A stretch of DNA of 64,000 nucleotides from Micavibrio sp. (GTDB taxonomy: Bacteria; Pseudomonadota; Alphaproteobacteria; Micavibrionales; UBA2020). Made by a program: the position numbers and the translations under genes. Positions 44,445-54,133 of the stretch are shown piece after piece (within the stretch, counting starts at the first letter, position 1; every line of letters begins with the position of its first letter). The DNA is taken from NCBI GenBank assembly GCA_028283745.1, contig JAPWJZ010000006.1:1-64000 (forward strand). Direction: 5' to 3'. A model generated the notes under the pieces. It did no database searches. It saw nothing but the letters and a program-made list of their open reading frames with translations, and was not told the DNA's origin.

Positions 44445-45944
44445 TTAGCCGCGGCCCATCTTGAAGTCTTTGTCACCCGGCACGATGATGCGCTTGTTGG
44501 CGGCGGTGGCGGTCTGCTCCAGACCGTTGCCGAACTTCAGCACCGAGGGGTTGTTTTCGTAGTTCATGGCCTTGAAGATCTGGTTGATGTCGCGGTTCCA
44601 TTCGCCGTTGTAGGCTTCCAGAAGGCGCACGGCCCAGTTGCGGCCGCTATCGGCGATCTCGTTCAGGGGTTCGAGATACATGCTCTCGTCCTGGCCTTTT
44701 TCGTTCAACACACCGCGGCGTTTCAGGCCGGCTTCGGACAGCTTCAGGCAGTCCTTGGCGATTTCCTGCACAGTGGTGCCCATGAACTTGGTCTGCAGGC
44801 CGTCTTTCGGCGTCATGATGCGCAGATAATCGCGGTCTTCGTTGCTCCAGTCCTTGACCATGTTATAAGCCTGGTCCAGCGCCTGCTTGTCGTACAGCAG
44901 GCCAACCCAGAAGGCGGGCAGCGCTTTGATCATTTCCTGCGGGCCGTTGTCCGTGCCGCGCATTTCGAGGAACTTGCGCAAGCGCACTTCGGGCCAGATG
45001 GTGTTCAGGTGGTTCTGCCAGTCGCCGATGGCGGCTTTCTGACCGGGGACGATATCCAGCTTGCCTTCCATGAAGTCGCTGAACTTGCCGCCGTTGGCGT
45101 CCATAAAGACGTTGCCCTTGTAGATGCCGATCATGGGCATCGTTTTCATGGCATAGTCGGTGAACATTTCAAAGCCGAAGCCTTCTTCAAAGGCGATCGG
45201 CAGCATGAAGCCGTAGCGGCCGCCCATGTTGTTGTGCAGCTTGTGCGAACGGTAGCTTTGGTAACCGGTCGGCTGGCCTTCGGCGAAGGGCGAGTTGGCG
45301 AACAGCGAAACAGCGATGGGCTGCAGCGACAGGGAGACGCGGAGCATCTTCACCATGTCTTCTTCAGACTGGTAGCCCATGTTGACCTGCACGGTGGAGG
45401 TGCAGGAGGCAACGTCGTTCGCGTTGGGGAATTTTTTCTTCTCGAACCATTCGAACAGCGCTTCGTAGCGCGATTTCGGCATCATCGGCAGGTCTTTGGA
45501 CAGGTGCGTCGGGTGGAAGCCCGCCGCCAGCATGCCAAAGCCCAGCGATTTGCTGACTTCAACGGCTTCGCGGATGGTCTGGTCGGTTTCCTGCGCGTTC
45601 TGGTGAACGTTGCGAAGGGGCGCGCCGCCCACTTCCATTTGCAGGGCGGGCTCGAAAGTCCAGCCGGCCTGGTTCTTTTTGAGGTCAACGACGATGCCGC
45701 GTTCCGGCTCGCCTGCCTGCCAGCCCTTTTCAGAGACCATCTTGGCAAGAAAATCCTGGATGCCTGCGCGGCCGTCTTCCCCGAGGAAGGAAACGGGCTT
45801 GCCATCGGCCAGATAGAAAGGCGGTTTTTCGTGTTCGACGCCAATCAGGCGTTTTTCATTCGGGGTACATCCCTCCTGAAACCACTCCACCAACTGCTGT
45901 TTGCTTGCGATAGGCTGCTTGTCGACCTGACTTGCGCTAGACAT
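44445..45944 (-). CDS. gshA: Glutamate-cysteine ligase (plant/alphaproteobacterial type)
   Basis: A 499-residue enzyme for the first step of glutathione synthesis, ATP-dependent joining of glutamate and cysteine. Typical motifs: PIASKQQLVEWFQEGC near the start, GVEHEKPPFY, AAGFHPT, NANDVASCTSTVQVNMGYQS near 190 and GFEMFTDYAMKTMPMIG near 265. This is the second type of GCS found in Alphaproteobacteria and plants. ATG 45944 matches the family start; ATG 45974 would add ten residues and lacks a ribosome site. A Fur-box-like sequence lies 200 bases upstream. Confidence 0.93.
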   Translation of the reverse strand: MSSASQVDKQPIASKQQLVEWFQEGCTPNEKRLIGVEHEKPPFYLADGKPVSFLGEDGRAGIQDFLAKMVSEKGWQAGEPERGIVVDLKKNQAGWTFEPALQMEVGGAPLRNVHQNAQETDQTIREAVEVSKSLGFGMLAAGFHPTHLSKDLPMMPKSRYEALFEWFEKKKFPNANDVASCTSTVQVNMGYQSEEDMVKMLRVSLSLQPIAVSLFANSPFAEGQPTGYQSYRSHKLHNNMGGRYGFMLPIAFEEGFGFEMFTDYAMKTMPMIGIYKGNVFMDANGGKFSDFMEGKLDIVPGQKAAIGDWQNHLNTIWPEVRLRKFLEMRGTDNGPQEMIKALPAFWVGLLYDKQALDQAYNMVKDWSNEDRDYLRIMTPKDGLQTKFMGTTVQEIAKDCLKLSEAGLKRRGVLNEKGQDESMYLEPLNEIADSGRNWAVRLLEAYNGEWNRDINQIFKAMNYENNPSVLKFGNGLEQTATAANKRIIVPGDKDFKMGRG

Positions 45945-46146
45945 AAATACACCATATTCCGAAAAAGTTGACATTACAAAGTCACGAAACCGAACCTGCC
46001 CACGATCTTTGTCGTGTTATCTCCGTCGCAAATCTACGGGTCCGTGAATTATAGATTTATAGCTGGTTGCGTAAATTATGTCAATATATTTTTAATAAAT
46101 GGGAATTTTTGTAATTATATTGCGCAAAAAATAGCACGAAATATTA

Positions 46147-46161
46147 TAATAATCATTATTA
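46147..46161 (-). promoter_or_regulatory. Fur-box-like perfect palindrome
   Basis: TAATAAT-C-ATTATTA is a perfect 7-1-7 palindrome and matches the Fur consensus TGATAAT-n-ATTATCA at 12 of 14 positions. It lies 203 bases upstream of gshA in an AT-rich intergenic region. Confidence 0.35.
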
Positions 46162-46174
46162 ATCAATGCCTTGA

Positions 46175-46933
46175 CTACTTTTCTGTGAGCATTTGTACCC
46201 CAGCGAGGGCAGAGATAAGCGCTGTCTCCGCTTTCAGAATGCGGGGGCCAAGTGAAACCGATTCAACAAAGCCACAGGCCAGCAGCTTTTCAACCTCGGT
46301 TTCGGAAAAGCCCCCCTCCGGCCCAATAAGAAGGGCAAGCTTTGCACCCTTCGGCAGCCCCATCACAACGTCCGCCAGCGGGGCAGCCGCCCCCCGTTCC
46401 TGACAGAACAGCAGCGTGCGGTCTTTCAGCGCGGGGTTTCGGGGCCAGCTGGCCAGCAGGTCGTTCAACGGCATGAGCGGGGCGATGGCCATGACATCCA
46501 GCCGCTCGCATTGCTCGGCGGCTTCGGCGGCCTGCGCTGCCATACGCTCCGCATTGACGCGGTGGACGACGGTATGCTGGCAGGTGATAGGCTGAAAAAC
46601 GGCCGCGCCCAGCTCGCTTGCCTTTTCCACCATAAAATCAAATGCTTCTTTCTTGACAGGCGAAGCCAGAATGAAGACATCGGGAGATGATTTTTGCTCA
46701 GCTATTTTCTCAAGTAAGGTAACTATCGCCTTCTTTTTGCTGAGTTCAATTACCTCTGCCAGCCATTCACCGTCGCGGCCGTTAAAGACGCGCAGCTTTT
46801 CGCCCGCCTCCGCCCTCATAACGTTTTTGAGGTAATGGTGCTGTCCGTCTGATAACGCATGATTTTCATCGACCGAGAAATGTTCGACCGGCAGGTACAG
46901 GCGCAGAAGGTTTTTGTAGGTGGCGTTGCTCAT
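46175..46933 (-). CDS. rsmE: 16S rRNA m3U1498 methyltransferase RsmE
   Basis: A 252-residue SPOUT-fold methyltransferase. The C-terminal knot motifs LLIGPEGGFSETEVE and LGPRILKAETALISALAG are the RsmE signature for SAM binding; the N-terminal PUA-like domain contains HHYLKNVMR. It methylates U1498 of 16S rRNA in the small subunit. Length is standard. It is divergent from UbiA. Confidence 0.92.
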   Translation of the reverse strand: MSNATYKNLLRLYLPVEHFSVDENHALSDGQHHYLKNVMRAEAGEKLRVFNGRDGEWLAEVIELSKKKAIVTLLEKIAEQKSSPDVFILASPVKKEAFDFMVEKASELGAAVFQPITCQHTVVHRVNAERMAAQAAEAAEQCERLDVMAIAPLMPLNDLLASWPRNPALKDRTLLFCQERGAAAPLADVVMGLPKGAKLALLIGPEGGFSETEVEKLLACGFVESVSLGPRILKAETALISALAGVQMLTEK

Positions 46934-46988
46934 ACCCTGACCTTAAGGCGAAGGTGACAAGCCCGTCAAGAACCCCTATCATCCCGCC

Positions 46989-47891
46989 ATGTCGACAGAT
47001 ATTCAGACCGAGAAGCTCATTTTCAGAACCACCGCCCCGCGCCTGCACCCCTATATAAAGCTGGCGCGGCTGGACCGGCCCATCGGCACCTGGCTGCTGC
47101 TGCTGCCGGGGTGGTGGAGCATTGTGCTGGCGAGTGGTGGCATTGCCGGCATGGGCGCAAGGGGCTGGAGCCTTATGCTGCTCTTCGCCGTGGGCGCGCT
47201 GCTTATGCGCGGCGCCGGTTGCGTGGTGAATGACCTGTGGGACCGCGACCTTGATGCCAAGGTGGAGCGCACACGCACAAGACCCCTGCCCGCAGGCGAT
47301 GTAACCGTGCGGCAGGCCTTTATATTCCTCGCGCTTTTGCTGCTGCCAAGCTTTTGCATATTGTTAACGCTCGGGACGACGGCGATTGTGCTGGGCGTCT
47401 GCTCTCTCGCCCTCGTCGGCAGCTATCCGCTCATGAAGCGGGTTACGTGGTGGCCGCAGGCCTTCCTCGGCCTCACCTTCAACTGGGGGGCTTTGATGGG
47501 CTGGGCCGCCGTGCGCGGCAGCCTTGATAAACCAGCGCTTGTCCTTTACGCCGGCGGCATCCTCTGGACGCTCGCCTATGACACAATATACGCGCATCAG
47601 GACAAGGAAGACGATGCCACCGTCGGCATCAAATCAACCGCGCTATTATTCGGGCAGCACAGCAAGCGCATCGTCGGCGCGTTCTTCTTTGCGGCGCTGA
47701 CCTTATTTGGCGTGGCGAAATACTTCGCCAACCCCGCAAGCACCATGACCTGCTGGCTGCTCTTCCCCTGCGTGTTGCACATCATGTGGCAACTGCACGA
47801 CTGGAAAATGGAAGATGCCGCCAGCAGCCTCAAAATCTTCCGCGCCAACCGCGATTTTGGCCTGCTTGTTTTGCTGCTCTGCTGTTTTTAA
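46989..47891 (+). CDS. ubiA: 4-hydroxybenzoate polyprenyltransferase
   Basis: A 300-residue membrane prenyltransferase that attaches the isoprenoid tail to 4-hydroxybenzoate in ubiquinone synthesis. Both Asp-rich motifs are present: NDLWDRDLDAKVERT near 80-94 and YDTIYAHQDKEDD near 197-209, followed by eight or nine hydrophobic segments. Position beside RsmE, on the opposite strand, is common in Alphaproteobacteria. Confidence 0.92.
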   Translation: MSTDIQTEKLIFRTTAPRLHPYIKLARLDRPIGTWLLLLPGWWSIVLASGGIAGMGARGWSLMLLFAVGALLMRGAGCVVNDLWDRDLDAKVERTRTRPLPAGDVTVRQAFIFLALLLLPSFCILLTLGTTAIVLGVCSLALVGSYPLMKRVTWWPQAFLGLTFNWGALMGWAAVRGSLDKPALVLYAGGILWTLAYDTIYAHQDKEDDATVGIKSTALLFGQHSKRIVGAFFFAALTLFGVAKYFANPASTMTCWLLFPCVLHIMWQLHDWKMEDAASSLKIFRANRDFGLLVLLLCCF

Positions 47892-47913
47892 GCAGAAGAC
47901 GAATGAACCTAAG

Positions 47914-48993
47914 CTATTTTTTATATAGTTCGTTCATCACATCACGGTAGCTCATTCCCGGCGCAAATTTTTTGCTGTAAAGCGTGCGAACGAGCACTTC
48001 ATCATACGCACTATATTCGGGAGTTGATTGAGCCTTTGTCCTTTCATCTCCAAGCTCCGTGCGCAGCACGCTTCGCGGGTCTACCTTTGCCGTCAGGTGT
48101 TGCATCCAGCTTGCGCCGGTAATGCCAAGCGACCTCATCAGGCACTGCTGGATCGCATTTTTAAGAAACGCCCCGTCCAACGCCTTGCTGATGTAGCAAT
48201 AGGACTGATGGATATTATTTTTATCATCCGTGAGCAGGAAACCCTCAACGGATTGCGGCGCGCGCGCCGAGAAATGAACGGCATCTTTCAATAAATCTTC
48301 AGCGCCTGTCGTCCGGAAGTTCACAGTATCCCAGTAGCTATCACCGGAATACCCATACACATGGCGACCCCGCCGGTACGGCGTTTCCCACCCTTTCGGG
48401 TCTGAAATGATAATGTGAATGCCATTGACTTGCTGTACGGCCGGACTGGCGGTATCGAGGTCAATCGGGAGACCTGTCCATTCTGCAAGCGACGGCGTCA
48501 ACGGCTTCAGCGTTTCGACAAATTTCGCTTCCAGCGTGGCATCGTGACCAATCCATCCGCTGTCGCTTATGCGGCCCTTTATATCCCCTGCGGGTTCAAG
48601 ATTGTTGGGATAGCCAAAAAATATCTTTACAGGCTCTGCCCATTTATTCACCGCAAAAAAGCGCGGCGTGCCGTTTTCTCTATAAATATATTCCGCCATC
48701 CACGGGTAGGATTGCTTCATTCGGTCCTGTAGGAAGAGCGTCATCGGCTCATCCCCTTCCGGCCCCGCGCTGTCCATTTCCGACGAGCGAATCTGGTCGC
48801 TTTGGATAATGGCATTGGCGATATCGTTGAAGATTTGGGACTGCGGATACTGTATGCCATCTATGGCAATTGTTGGCTGCTCAGGCATACTGCGCAATGT
48901 CCCGCTGAGGGCGTAAGAATTGCACGCCATGAAAGCCGACAGAAAAAAGCCGCCTGCAAGCAGGCTAATGACGCGCAGGTTACTGAATTGCAT
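47914..48993 (-). CDS. Secreted protein, DUF2927-like C-terminal half
   Basis: ATG 48993 has AAGGGAAGAAA upstream; the product has a signal peptide at about 1-28 (ISLLAGGFFLSAFMACNSYA) with a Cys-containing site that could be a lipobox or Ala-site cleavage. The C-terminal segment FLKNAIQQCLMRSLGITG resembles the CLxxxLGL motif of DUF2927 proteins, which are secreted proteins with a possible protease-like fold. The rest is not recognised. Stop lies 22 bases from UbiA's stop (convergent). Function unknown. Confidence 0.5.
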   Translation of the reverse strand: MQFSNLRVISLLAGGFFLSAFMACNSYALSGTLRSMPEQPTIAIDGIQYPQSQIFNDIANAIIQSDQIRSSEMDSAGPEGDEPMTLFLQDRMKQSYPWMAEYIYRENGTPRFFAVNKWAEPVKIFFGYPNNLEPAGDIKGRISDSGWIGHDATLEAKFVETLKPLTPSLAEWTGLPIDLDTASPAVQQVNGIHIIISDPKGWETPYRRGRHVYGYSGDSYWDTVNFRTTGAEDLLKDAVHFSARAPQSVEGFLLTDDKNNIHQSYCYISKALDGAFLKNAIQQCLMRSLGITGASWMQHLTAKVDPRSVLRTELGDERTKAQSTPEYSAYDEVLVRTLYSKKFAPGMSYRDVMNELYKK

Positions 48994-49037
48994 TTTCTTC
49001 CCTTTGGCGACGGAATCGAATTGTCTCCACGACCACA

Positions 49038-49445
49038 TCAATCAATGACCAAATCATCCAGCACCGGCGGGTGATAGTTCGGGCCTTTGAGGACTTTGCC
49101 GTCTTCGCGGCGGAGGGGTTTGCCGTCTTCCCCCAGCTTTGACATGTTGCTGTCATGCACGCGGGCGTAAACTTTATCGATCGGCAGGCCAAAGGTGACG
49201 GCGGAACCGCTGAGAACGTATTGCACGTCCGCCATTTCCTTCATCATTTCAGCGCAGGTCTTTTTTGATACCGTGCCGCCCGAACGTAATTCGGCAATCG
49301 CCTTGTCGAATTCGGCGAAGAGTTCTTTCACTTCTTCGGCAATCAGCGTGCGGCGCAGTTCCAGCAGTTCTTCGCTGAACGGAACATCGACGGCGGCGTC
49401 AAACGCCACATGGAAATCGCGCACTTTGCTTTCATAGTCGTTCAT
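49038..49445 (-). CDS. MazG-like/PRA-PH-like NTP pyrophosphohydrolase
   Basis: A 135-residue all-alpha pyrophosphohydrolase with LIAEEVKELFAEFDKA at about 32-47 and MMKEMADVQYVLSGSAVTF at about 65-83, giving the ExxE…ExxD metal pattern. It is related to HisE and MazG but is not in a his operon. The C-terminal basic HDSNMSKLGEDGKPL segment is typical of a family with that extension. Probably house-cleaning of non-standard nucleotides. ATG 49445; the downstream gene starts near 48993. Confidence 0.8.
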   Translation of the reverse strand: MNDYESKVRDFHVAFDAAVDVPFSEELLELRRTLIAEEVKELFAEFDKAIAELRSGGTVSKKTCAEMMKEMADVQYVLSGSAVTFGLPIDKVYARVHDSNMSKLGEDGKPLRREDGKVLKGPNYHPPVLDDLVID

Positions 49446-49525
49446 GGCTTTGGGGTATTCCTGACGGGCTTAAGGGGCTGCCGCCATGCTAGCACGCCCG
49501 CCGGCGCTTTGAAACCGGGTAGCCG

Positions 49526-49930
49526 CTAGATGCCCTCGCCGTCATTTTTCGGCAGCAGCACGTTGGCAATCACTTCCTTCAGCTTCTGCACCGTAAAGGG
49601 TTTCAAAATGCAGGCGCTGGCGCCCGCCCGGATCGCCGCCGGAATGCCCTGCTGGCGGGTTTCCGGGGTAAGCAGGATAAAGGGCACATCGCGGTTGGCA
49701 CCTGCGGCGCGGATGACTTTGAGCAGGTCGAGGCCATTGGTTTTATCCATGTCCCAGTCGCACAGCATAAGGCCATAGCTTTTCTTGCGCAGCATGTCGA
49801 GCGTGGAAGGCGCGTCGCTGGCCTGATCAATATTGGTGAAGCCGATCTGGTTCAATAAATTCTCGATAATGGCGAGCATGGCCTTGGAATCATCGACCAG
49901 TAAAATGGGCATGTTTTCATCGACAGGCAT
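49526..49930 (-). CDS. CheY-like single-domain response regulator
   Basis: A 134-residue receiver domain with no output domain. Acidic pair D13/D14, phospho-acceptor D58 (in LMLCDWDMD), T88 (ILLTPE) and K110 (CILKPF) are all present. GGAGG lies seven bases before the ATG. Such proteins act in chemotaxis or as phosphorelay shuttles; neither chemotaxis gene nor histidine phosphotransferase lies close. The nearest signalling genes are the HTH-REC protein and kinase at 50948-54030. Confidence 0.9.
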   Translation of the reverse strand: MPVDENMPILLVDDSKAMLAIIENLLNQIGFTNIDQASDAPSTLDMLRKKSYGLMLCDWDMDKTNGLDLLKVIRAAGANRDVPFILLTPETRQQGIPAAIRAGASACILKPFTVQKLKEVIANVLLPKNDGEGI

Positions 49931-50333
49931 GAAATACCTCCGTCAAAACGATCTCTTAAAAAATGCCCCAGTCTTTAAATCTGAAGTCTTTAAACTTAAA
50001 ATTTTGTTATCCGCCAGTTTCAATATTCTCAGTATTCAACAGTATTGTTTCAGTTCATCGTCAGGCTTTAAACCGTTGTGCTATTCTTTTTTGCCTCTAT
50101 AAGTCCACAATAGCGGGAATGAATTAACCAGCCCTGCATAAAACCCACACCCTTTGGTGTGCTTTAGGTGATTGCTGCAACTGCATTCAGCTATGCAATG
50201 GCCGCGACACCGCCCCGCAACGCCGCCGACATATGAACGCACGCATAAAAAAAAGCCGGCGGGGGTGCCGGCTTTTTCTATCACCATGAAAAATTGACTT
50301 AAATTTTACGGGTTATCCCTGGGCTATTCTTTT
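49931..50333. other. 403-base intergenic region
   Basis: Contains a terminator hairpin at 50246-50279 and an AT-rich section near 49960-50100 that probably holds the CheY-like gene's promoter. No gene is seen. Confidence 0.5.
50246..50279. terminator. Intrinsic terminator
   Basis: AAAAAAAAGCCGGC-GGGGGT-GCCGGCTTTTTC, useful on both strands. Confidence 0.85.
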
Positions 50334-50633
50334 TCAAGCAGTGCGGGGAGCAAATTCCCAGCTGCCGGCGCCATGGCCACGGCGCGCCACCCAGTTTTCG
50401 GGCAGGCGCGAAATGCTGGCGAGGGTCTTGTCCATGCCCAGCATGTCAATCAGGCGAACAGGGGTCACCTTTTTGAGGTCGATGGTTTCGCTGGGGCCAA
50501 AGAACCAGACCTTCTTGTGGCCAATGCGGGCAACGTAATGCACCTGGTCTTTCTGCGACATGACATCACGGTCCACAAGGACGATGGTGTCGGGGACTTC
50601 GCTGAAGGGCCATTCGGTTTTTTGTTGCTGCAT
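50334..50633 (-). CDS. Small hypothetical protein, 99 aa
   Basis: A 99-residue protein (MQQQKTEWPFSEVPDTIV…) with GGAGGT before its ATG. It is basic near residues 30-45 (YVARIGHKKVWFFG) and ends with a Gly-rich GHGAGSWEF segment. No membrane segment, cysteine or known motif. It is on the opposite strand and 314 bases from the HTH-REC gene. Confidence 0.6.
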   Translation of the reverse strand: MQQQKTEWPFSEVPDTIVLVDRDVMSQKDQVHYVARIGHKKVWFFGPSETIDLKKVTPVRLIDMLGMDKTLASISRLPENWVARRGHGAGSWEFAPRTA

Positions 50634-50947
50634 ACTGACCTCCGTTAGCTGGGACGAAATAGACTGCCTTTGGGGCGTTATTAATTTTTGATCGCGCGAA
50701 TGTTTCGGTTATATTTCCAGAGTACATCTGAATTATTAACCAAAATAAACTTTTCCGTTTATTCCGTGGTGCAAAAACGGGGTCTATACACCAAACGCGC
50801 TATATTAAGCCTAAGCCATTAGCTTCATTCAGAATTAGTACACTTTTTGTCGGTATAATTTTTAATAGAGCGTTTAAAACCCGGCTGTACCACAATCCCG
50901 CCTTACAAAAGCCCACCCTTAAAAGCATTAATGGGAAAAAGCACACC
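50634..50947. other. 314-base region upstream of the HTH-REC gene
   Basis: AT-rich; holds promoter sequences for genes on both sides. No strong repeat or gene is visible. Confidence 0.45.
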
Positions 50948-51670
50948 ATGAACGATACTGCCGAGAAGAAAGAAAGCAGCCAGCCCAGCTTCCTGTACCA
51001 GCAGGCGGGCCGCCGCATCAAGGAACGGCGCAAGGCGCTGAACATCAGCCAGACCAAAATGGCCGAGATGCTGGATATTTCCTACCAGCAGGTGCAGAAG
51101 TACGAAAACGGGCTGAACCAGCTGTCGCTTGGCCGCCTGCTGCAATTCGCCAGCGCCCTGAACGTGCCGCCGGATTATTTCTATGAAGGCATCACCATTG
51201 ATGCCGGCATTGGGGAAAGCATTGAAAGCGATGTGATTTCCAAAAACCGCACCCGCCCCCTCGGCATCATGCTGATTGAAGACAGCCCCGCCGATGCCCT
51301 GCTGTTCGAACGCGCGCTGCAGCCCTACCGCGACGACGTCGCTCTAAAATGCATCAGCGATACCGAAAAGGTGATGGAGCATCTGAAGAACAGCAGCACC
51401 CTGGGCGATTATACCGACATCATCATCCTTGACCTCAACCTGCCGAAAATCAACGGCGTTGATTTGCTGAAGTCGCTGAAGTCGAATTCGCAGACGGCGC
51501 AAATTCCCGTCATCATCTTCACCAACAGCATCAGCCGCCGTGAAATGTCTGAATGTTACAGCCTTGGCTGTTCCGGCTTCGTTCAGAAATCGTTCGAGTT
51601 CGAGGATTATAAATCCTCCGTCGATGCCATTATCAAATACTGGCTGCGCACCGCAGCGCTGCCGCTGTAG
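50948..51670 (+). CDS. HTH (Xre-type)-receiver fusion regulator
   Basis: A 240-residue protein with an unusual domain order. Residues 18-80 are a Cro/C1-type helix-turn-helix (AGRRIKERRKALNISQTKMA, then SYQQVQKYENGLNQLS). Residues 105-238 form a receiver domain with E111/D112, phospho-acceptor D162 (IIILDLNLP), T192 and K214. The receiver resembles the Rcp1/CheY-like regulators (LIEDSPADALLFERAL) that pair with phytochrome-type histidine kinases. It probably binds DNA in response to phosphorylation by the kinase encoded downstream, which begins 11 bases beyond its stop. Confidence 0.9.
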   Translation: MNDTAEKKESSQPSFLYQQAGRRIKERRKALNISQTKMAEMLDISYQQVQKYENGLNQLSLGRLLQFASALNVPPDYFYEGITIDAGIGESIESDVISKNRTRPLGIMLIEDSPADALLFERALQPYRDDVALKCISDTEKVMEHLKNSSTLGDYTDIIILDLNLPKINGVDLLKSLKSNSQTAQIPVIIFTNSISRREMSECYSLGCSGFVQKSFEFEDYKSSVDAIIKYWLRTAALPL

Positions 51671-51681
51671 GAGACGCGTAC

Positions 51682-54030
51682 TTGGCCTTACGAACATCCC
51701 CCCGGCAAGCGGCATTAATCTGGAAGACCTCCGGAGTCATGCTATGCCTTATCGCCCTCAGCATCGCCGTCTTCCTGCAGCTGCGCCGCAACGATGACGA
51801 CAAGGTGCAGCAGGTTCTTTCCTACAACACGCATTCAATGGCGAAATACATTGAGAGCATCACAACATCGCAGCTGCTGTCGGTCGACCGCATGGCGGCG
51901 CGCTGGAACGAGCTGGACCTTATCAGCGAAAAAGCATGGCGGCGGGATGCGCACAATTATGCGCGCGACCTTATGGGCATCGAGCGCATTGCCGTGCTGA
52001 ATAAAAACCTTGATATGCGCTGGGAAGAACGCAACGCGCTGGAGTACGATGCTGATGAACCGGATGTGCTCAAAAAGCACCTGTCCAGCTTTACGTCACT
52101 GCCAAAAGACCAGCTTGTCTGGTACGAAAAGCCCGGCGACATTCCCGATCACATGATTTTATTCTGCCCGCTGATGCATGGAGCTGCGGTGACGGGCTAT
52201 ATCATGGCGGAATTTGACAGCGCACGGCTGCTGAAGGCCGTTGTGCCGCCCCTGACGCAGTCTTATTACAATTACCGCTGGTATGCAGGGAATGATGACG
52301 ATATGAACCCGCCGGCCAAGGACCTGTCGGTACTTCGGCACATCCGCCTTGGCAATACGGACATTATGCTGGAAATACAGCCCAGGCAGAGCCTGCTGGA
52401 AATGTTCCGCACCACCACGCCGTTGATTGTACTGGGCTTCAGCCTTGTGCTGTCCTTCATGACATCGCTGCTGTTCTACTACAGCCAGAACGCACTGATG
52501 AAAAAGCGCGAGCTGCGGGAAAAAAGCCAGCGCATCCAGGAGAATGAAAAGGAACTGCGGCTTATTCTGCACAGCGCCTCGATCGGCAAGGCGCTTGTGT
52601 CGGCACAGGGGCAATGGCTGAGTGTCAACCCCGCCATATGCCGCTTCCTGGGCTATGAGGAAGAAGAGCTGCTGGGCACGGATTTCCAGACCGTTACCCA
52701 CCCCGAAGACCTTGGCAAGGACATTAGCCAGGTGCGCAAAATGCTGGCGCGCGAACTTGAATATTACCAGATGGAAAAACGCTACATCCGCAAGGATGGC
52801 CGCATTGTCTGGGGCCTGCTCAGCGTGTCCCTGCTCTGGAATGACGACGGTACGCCGAAATATTTCATTTCGCAGGTGCAGGACATTACCAAGCTGCGCT
52901 ACGCGGAGGAAAAACTGCGCACAATATCCGACCAGTCGTCGGAACCGCACCTTATCTTCACCCATGCCGACGGGATTATTGACTGCAACGCCGCGGCGCT
53001 GAAAATATTGGGGCTGGCGGATAAATCGCAACTTATCGGCCGCAGCATCGGCGAAATTTCACCACCCATGCAGCCGGATGGGCTCAGCTCCCTTGCCAAA
53101 GCCCCCCTCACCTACATTCCGCCGGATGACGGCACCGAATATAAATTCGAATGGGCGCACCAGAAGGCGAACGGCGATGAATGCATCGTCGAGGTCACGT
53201 TAAAACCCATCGCCTTTGAAAGCCAGGAAGCCATTTTGGCGGTGTGGTACGACCTGTCCGAACGCAAGCAGGCGGAAGAAGACCGCGAGGCGCTGATTGC
53301 AAGGCTTGAAACAACGAACAGCGAGCTTGACCGCTTCGCCTACGTCGCCTCCCACGACTTGCAGGAACCGCTGCGCACGGTGTGCAGCTTTATCGATATT
53401 TTGCAAAACGACTACAGCAAGGCGCTTGATACCACGGGCAACAAATACCTCAACATCGTCGTTTCCGCCGCGCGCCGCATGCACGCGCTGATCGAGGATA
53501 TGCTGGAATACGCGCGGGTCAACAGCGGCACCGACAGCTACGAAAATTTCGATGCCAATAAATCAATCGACTATGTGCTGGATAGCTTGAAGGACGCGAC
53601 CTTGCGCTCCCGCGCCACCATCACCGTCGGTAAAATGCCCACCCTGTTCAACAGCCCGCTGCGCTTCAGCATTCTGATGCAAAACCTCATCAGCAACGGC
53701 ATTAAATACAAGAAGGCGGATGTCGACCCCGTCATTCACATTTCGGCGGAAGATATGAGCGAGCTGTGGCTGTTCAAGGTGCAGGACAACGGCATCGGCA
53801 TCAAAACCGAATACGCCAAGCAAATCTTCGACCCCTTCAAGCGCCTTCACACAAAGGAAGAATACCCCGGCACCGGCATCGGCCTTTCCATCTGCCGCAA
53901 AATTGTTGAAAGCGGCAACGGCAATATCTGGGTGGAATCCGAAGCGGGCAAAGGCAGCGCCTTCTTCTTTACCATTCCCAAAACAGTACCCGCGCCCCTT
54001 CCCGCACGCGTGGCCGCAGCGGCGGAATAG
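51682..54030 (+). CDS. Membrane histidine kinase with periplasmic sensor and two PAS domains
   Basis: A 782-residue kinase, TTG start with GGAG just inside the end of the regulator gene. Two membrane segments at about 18-35 (VMLCLIALSIAVFLQL) and 243-266 (LIVLGFSLVLSFMTSLL) flank a periplasmic sensor domain. Two PAS domains follow (about 290-410 and 418-530), then HisKA with H558 in YVASHDLQEPLRTV and a HATPase with NLISNGIKYKK, DNGIGIK and GTGIGLSIC. The H-box of this DLQEPLR type is the phytochrome-like group, matching the Rcp1-like receiver of its neighbour. Signal unknown. Confidence 0.9.
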   Translation: MALRTSPRQAALIWKTSGVMLCLIALSIAVFLQLRRNDDDKVQQVLSYNTHSMAKYIESITTSQLLSVDRMAARWNELDLISEKAWRRDAHNYARDLMGIERIAVLNKNLDMRWEERNALEYDADEPDVLKKHLSSFTSLPKDQLVWYEKPGDIPDHMILFCPLMHGAAVTGYIMAEFDSARLLKAVVPPLTQSYYNYRWYAGNDDDMNPPAKDLSVLRHIRLGNTDIMLEIQPRQSLLEMFRTTTPLIVLGFSLVLSFMTSLLFYYSQNALMKKRELREKSQRIQENEKELRLILHSASIGKALVSAQGQWLSVNPAICRFLGYEEEELLGTDFQTVTHPEDLGKDISQVRKMLARELEYYQMEKRYIRKDGRIVWGLLSVSLLWNDDGTPKYFISQVQDITKLRYAEEKLRTISDQSSEPHLIFTHADGIIDCNAAALKILGLADKSQLIGRSIGEISPPMQPDGLSSLAKAPLTYIPPDDGTEYKFEWAHQKANGDECIVEVTLKPIAFESQEAILAVWYDLSERKQAEEDREALIARLETTNSELDRFAYVASHDLQEPLRTVCSFIDILQNDYSKALDTTGNKYLNIVVSAARRMHALIEDMLEYARVNSGTDSYENFDANKSIDYVLDSLKDATLRSRATITVGKMPTLFNSPLRFSILMQNLISNGIKYKKADVDPVIHISAEDMSELWLFKVQDNGIGIKTEYAKQIFDPFKRLHTKEEYPGTGIGLSICRKIVESGNGNIWVESEAGKGSAFFFTIPKTVPAPLPARVAAAAE

Positions 54031-54133
54031 CCGCCCGCCATTACTTATGTCAAATTATTGACGGGAATCGTCTTTCCGGTTAGCTTGCTGCATAGCAGCA
54101 ATACTGCTGCGGCTAGATGAGGGTATGATCCGG

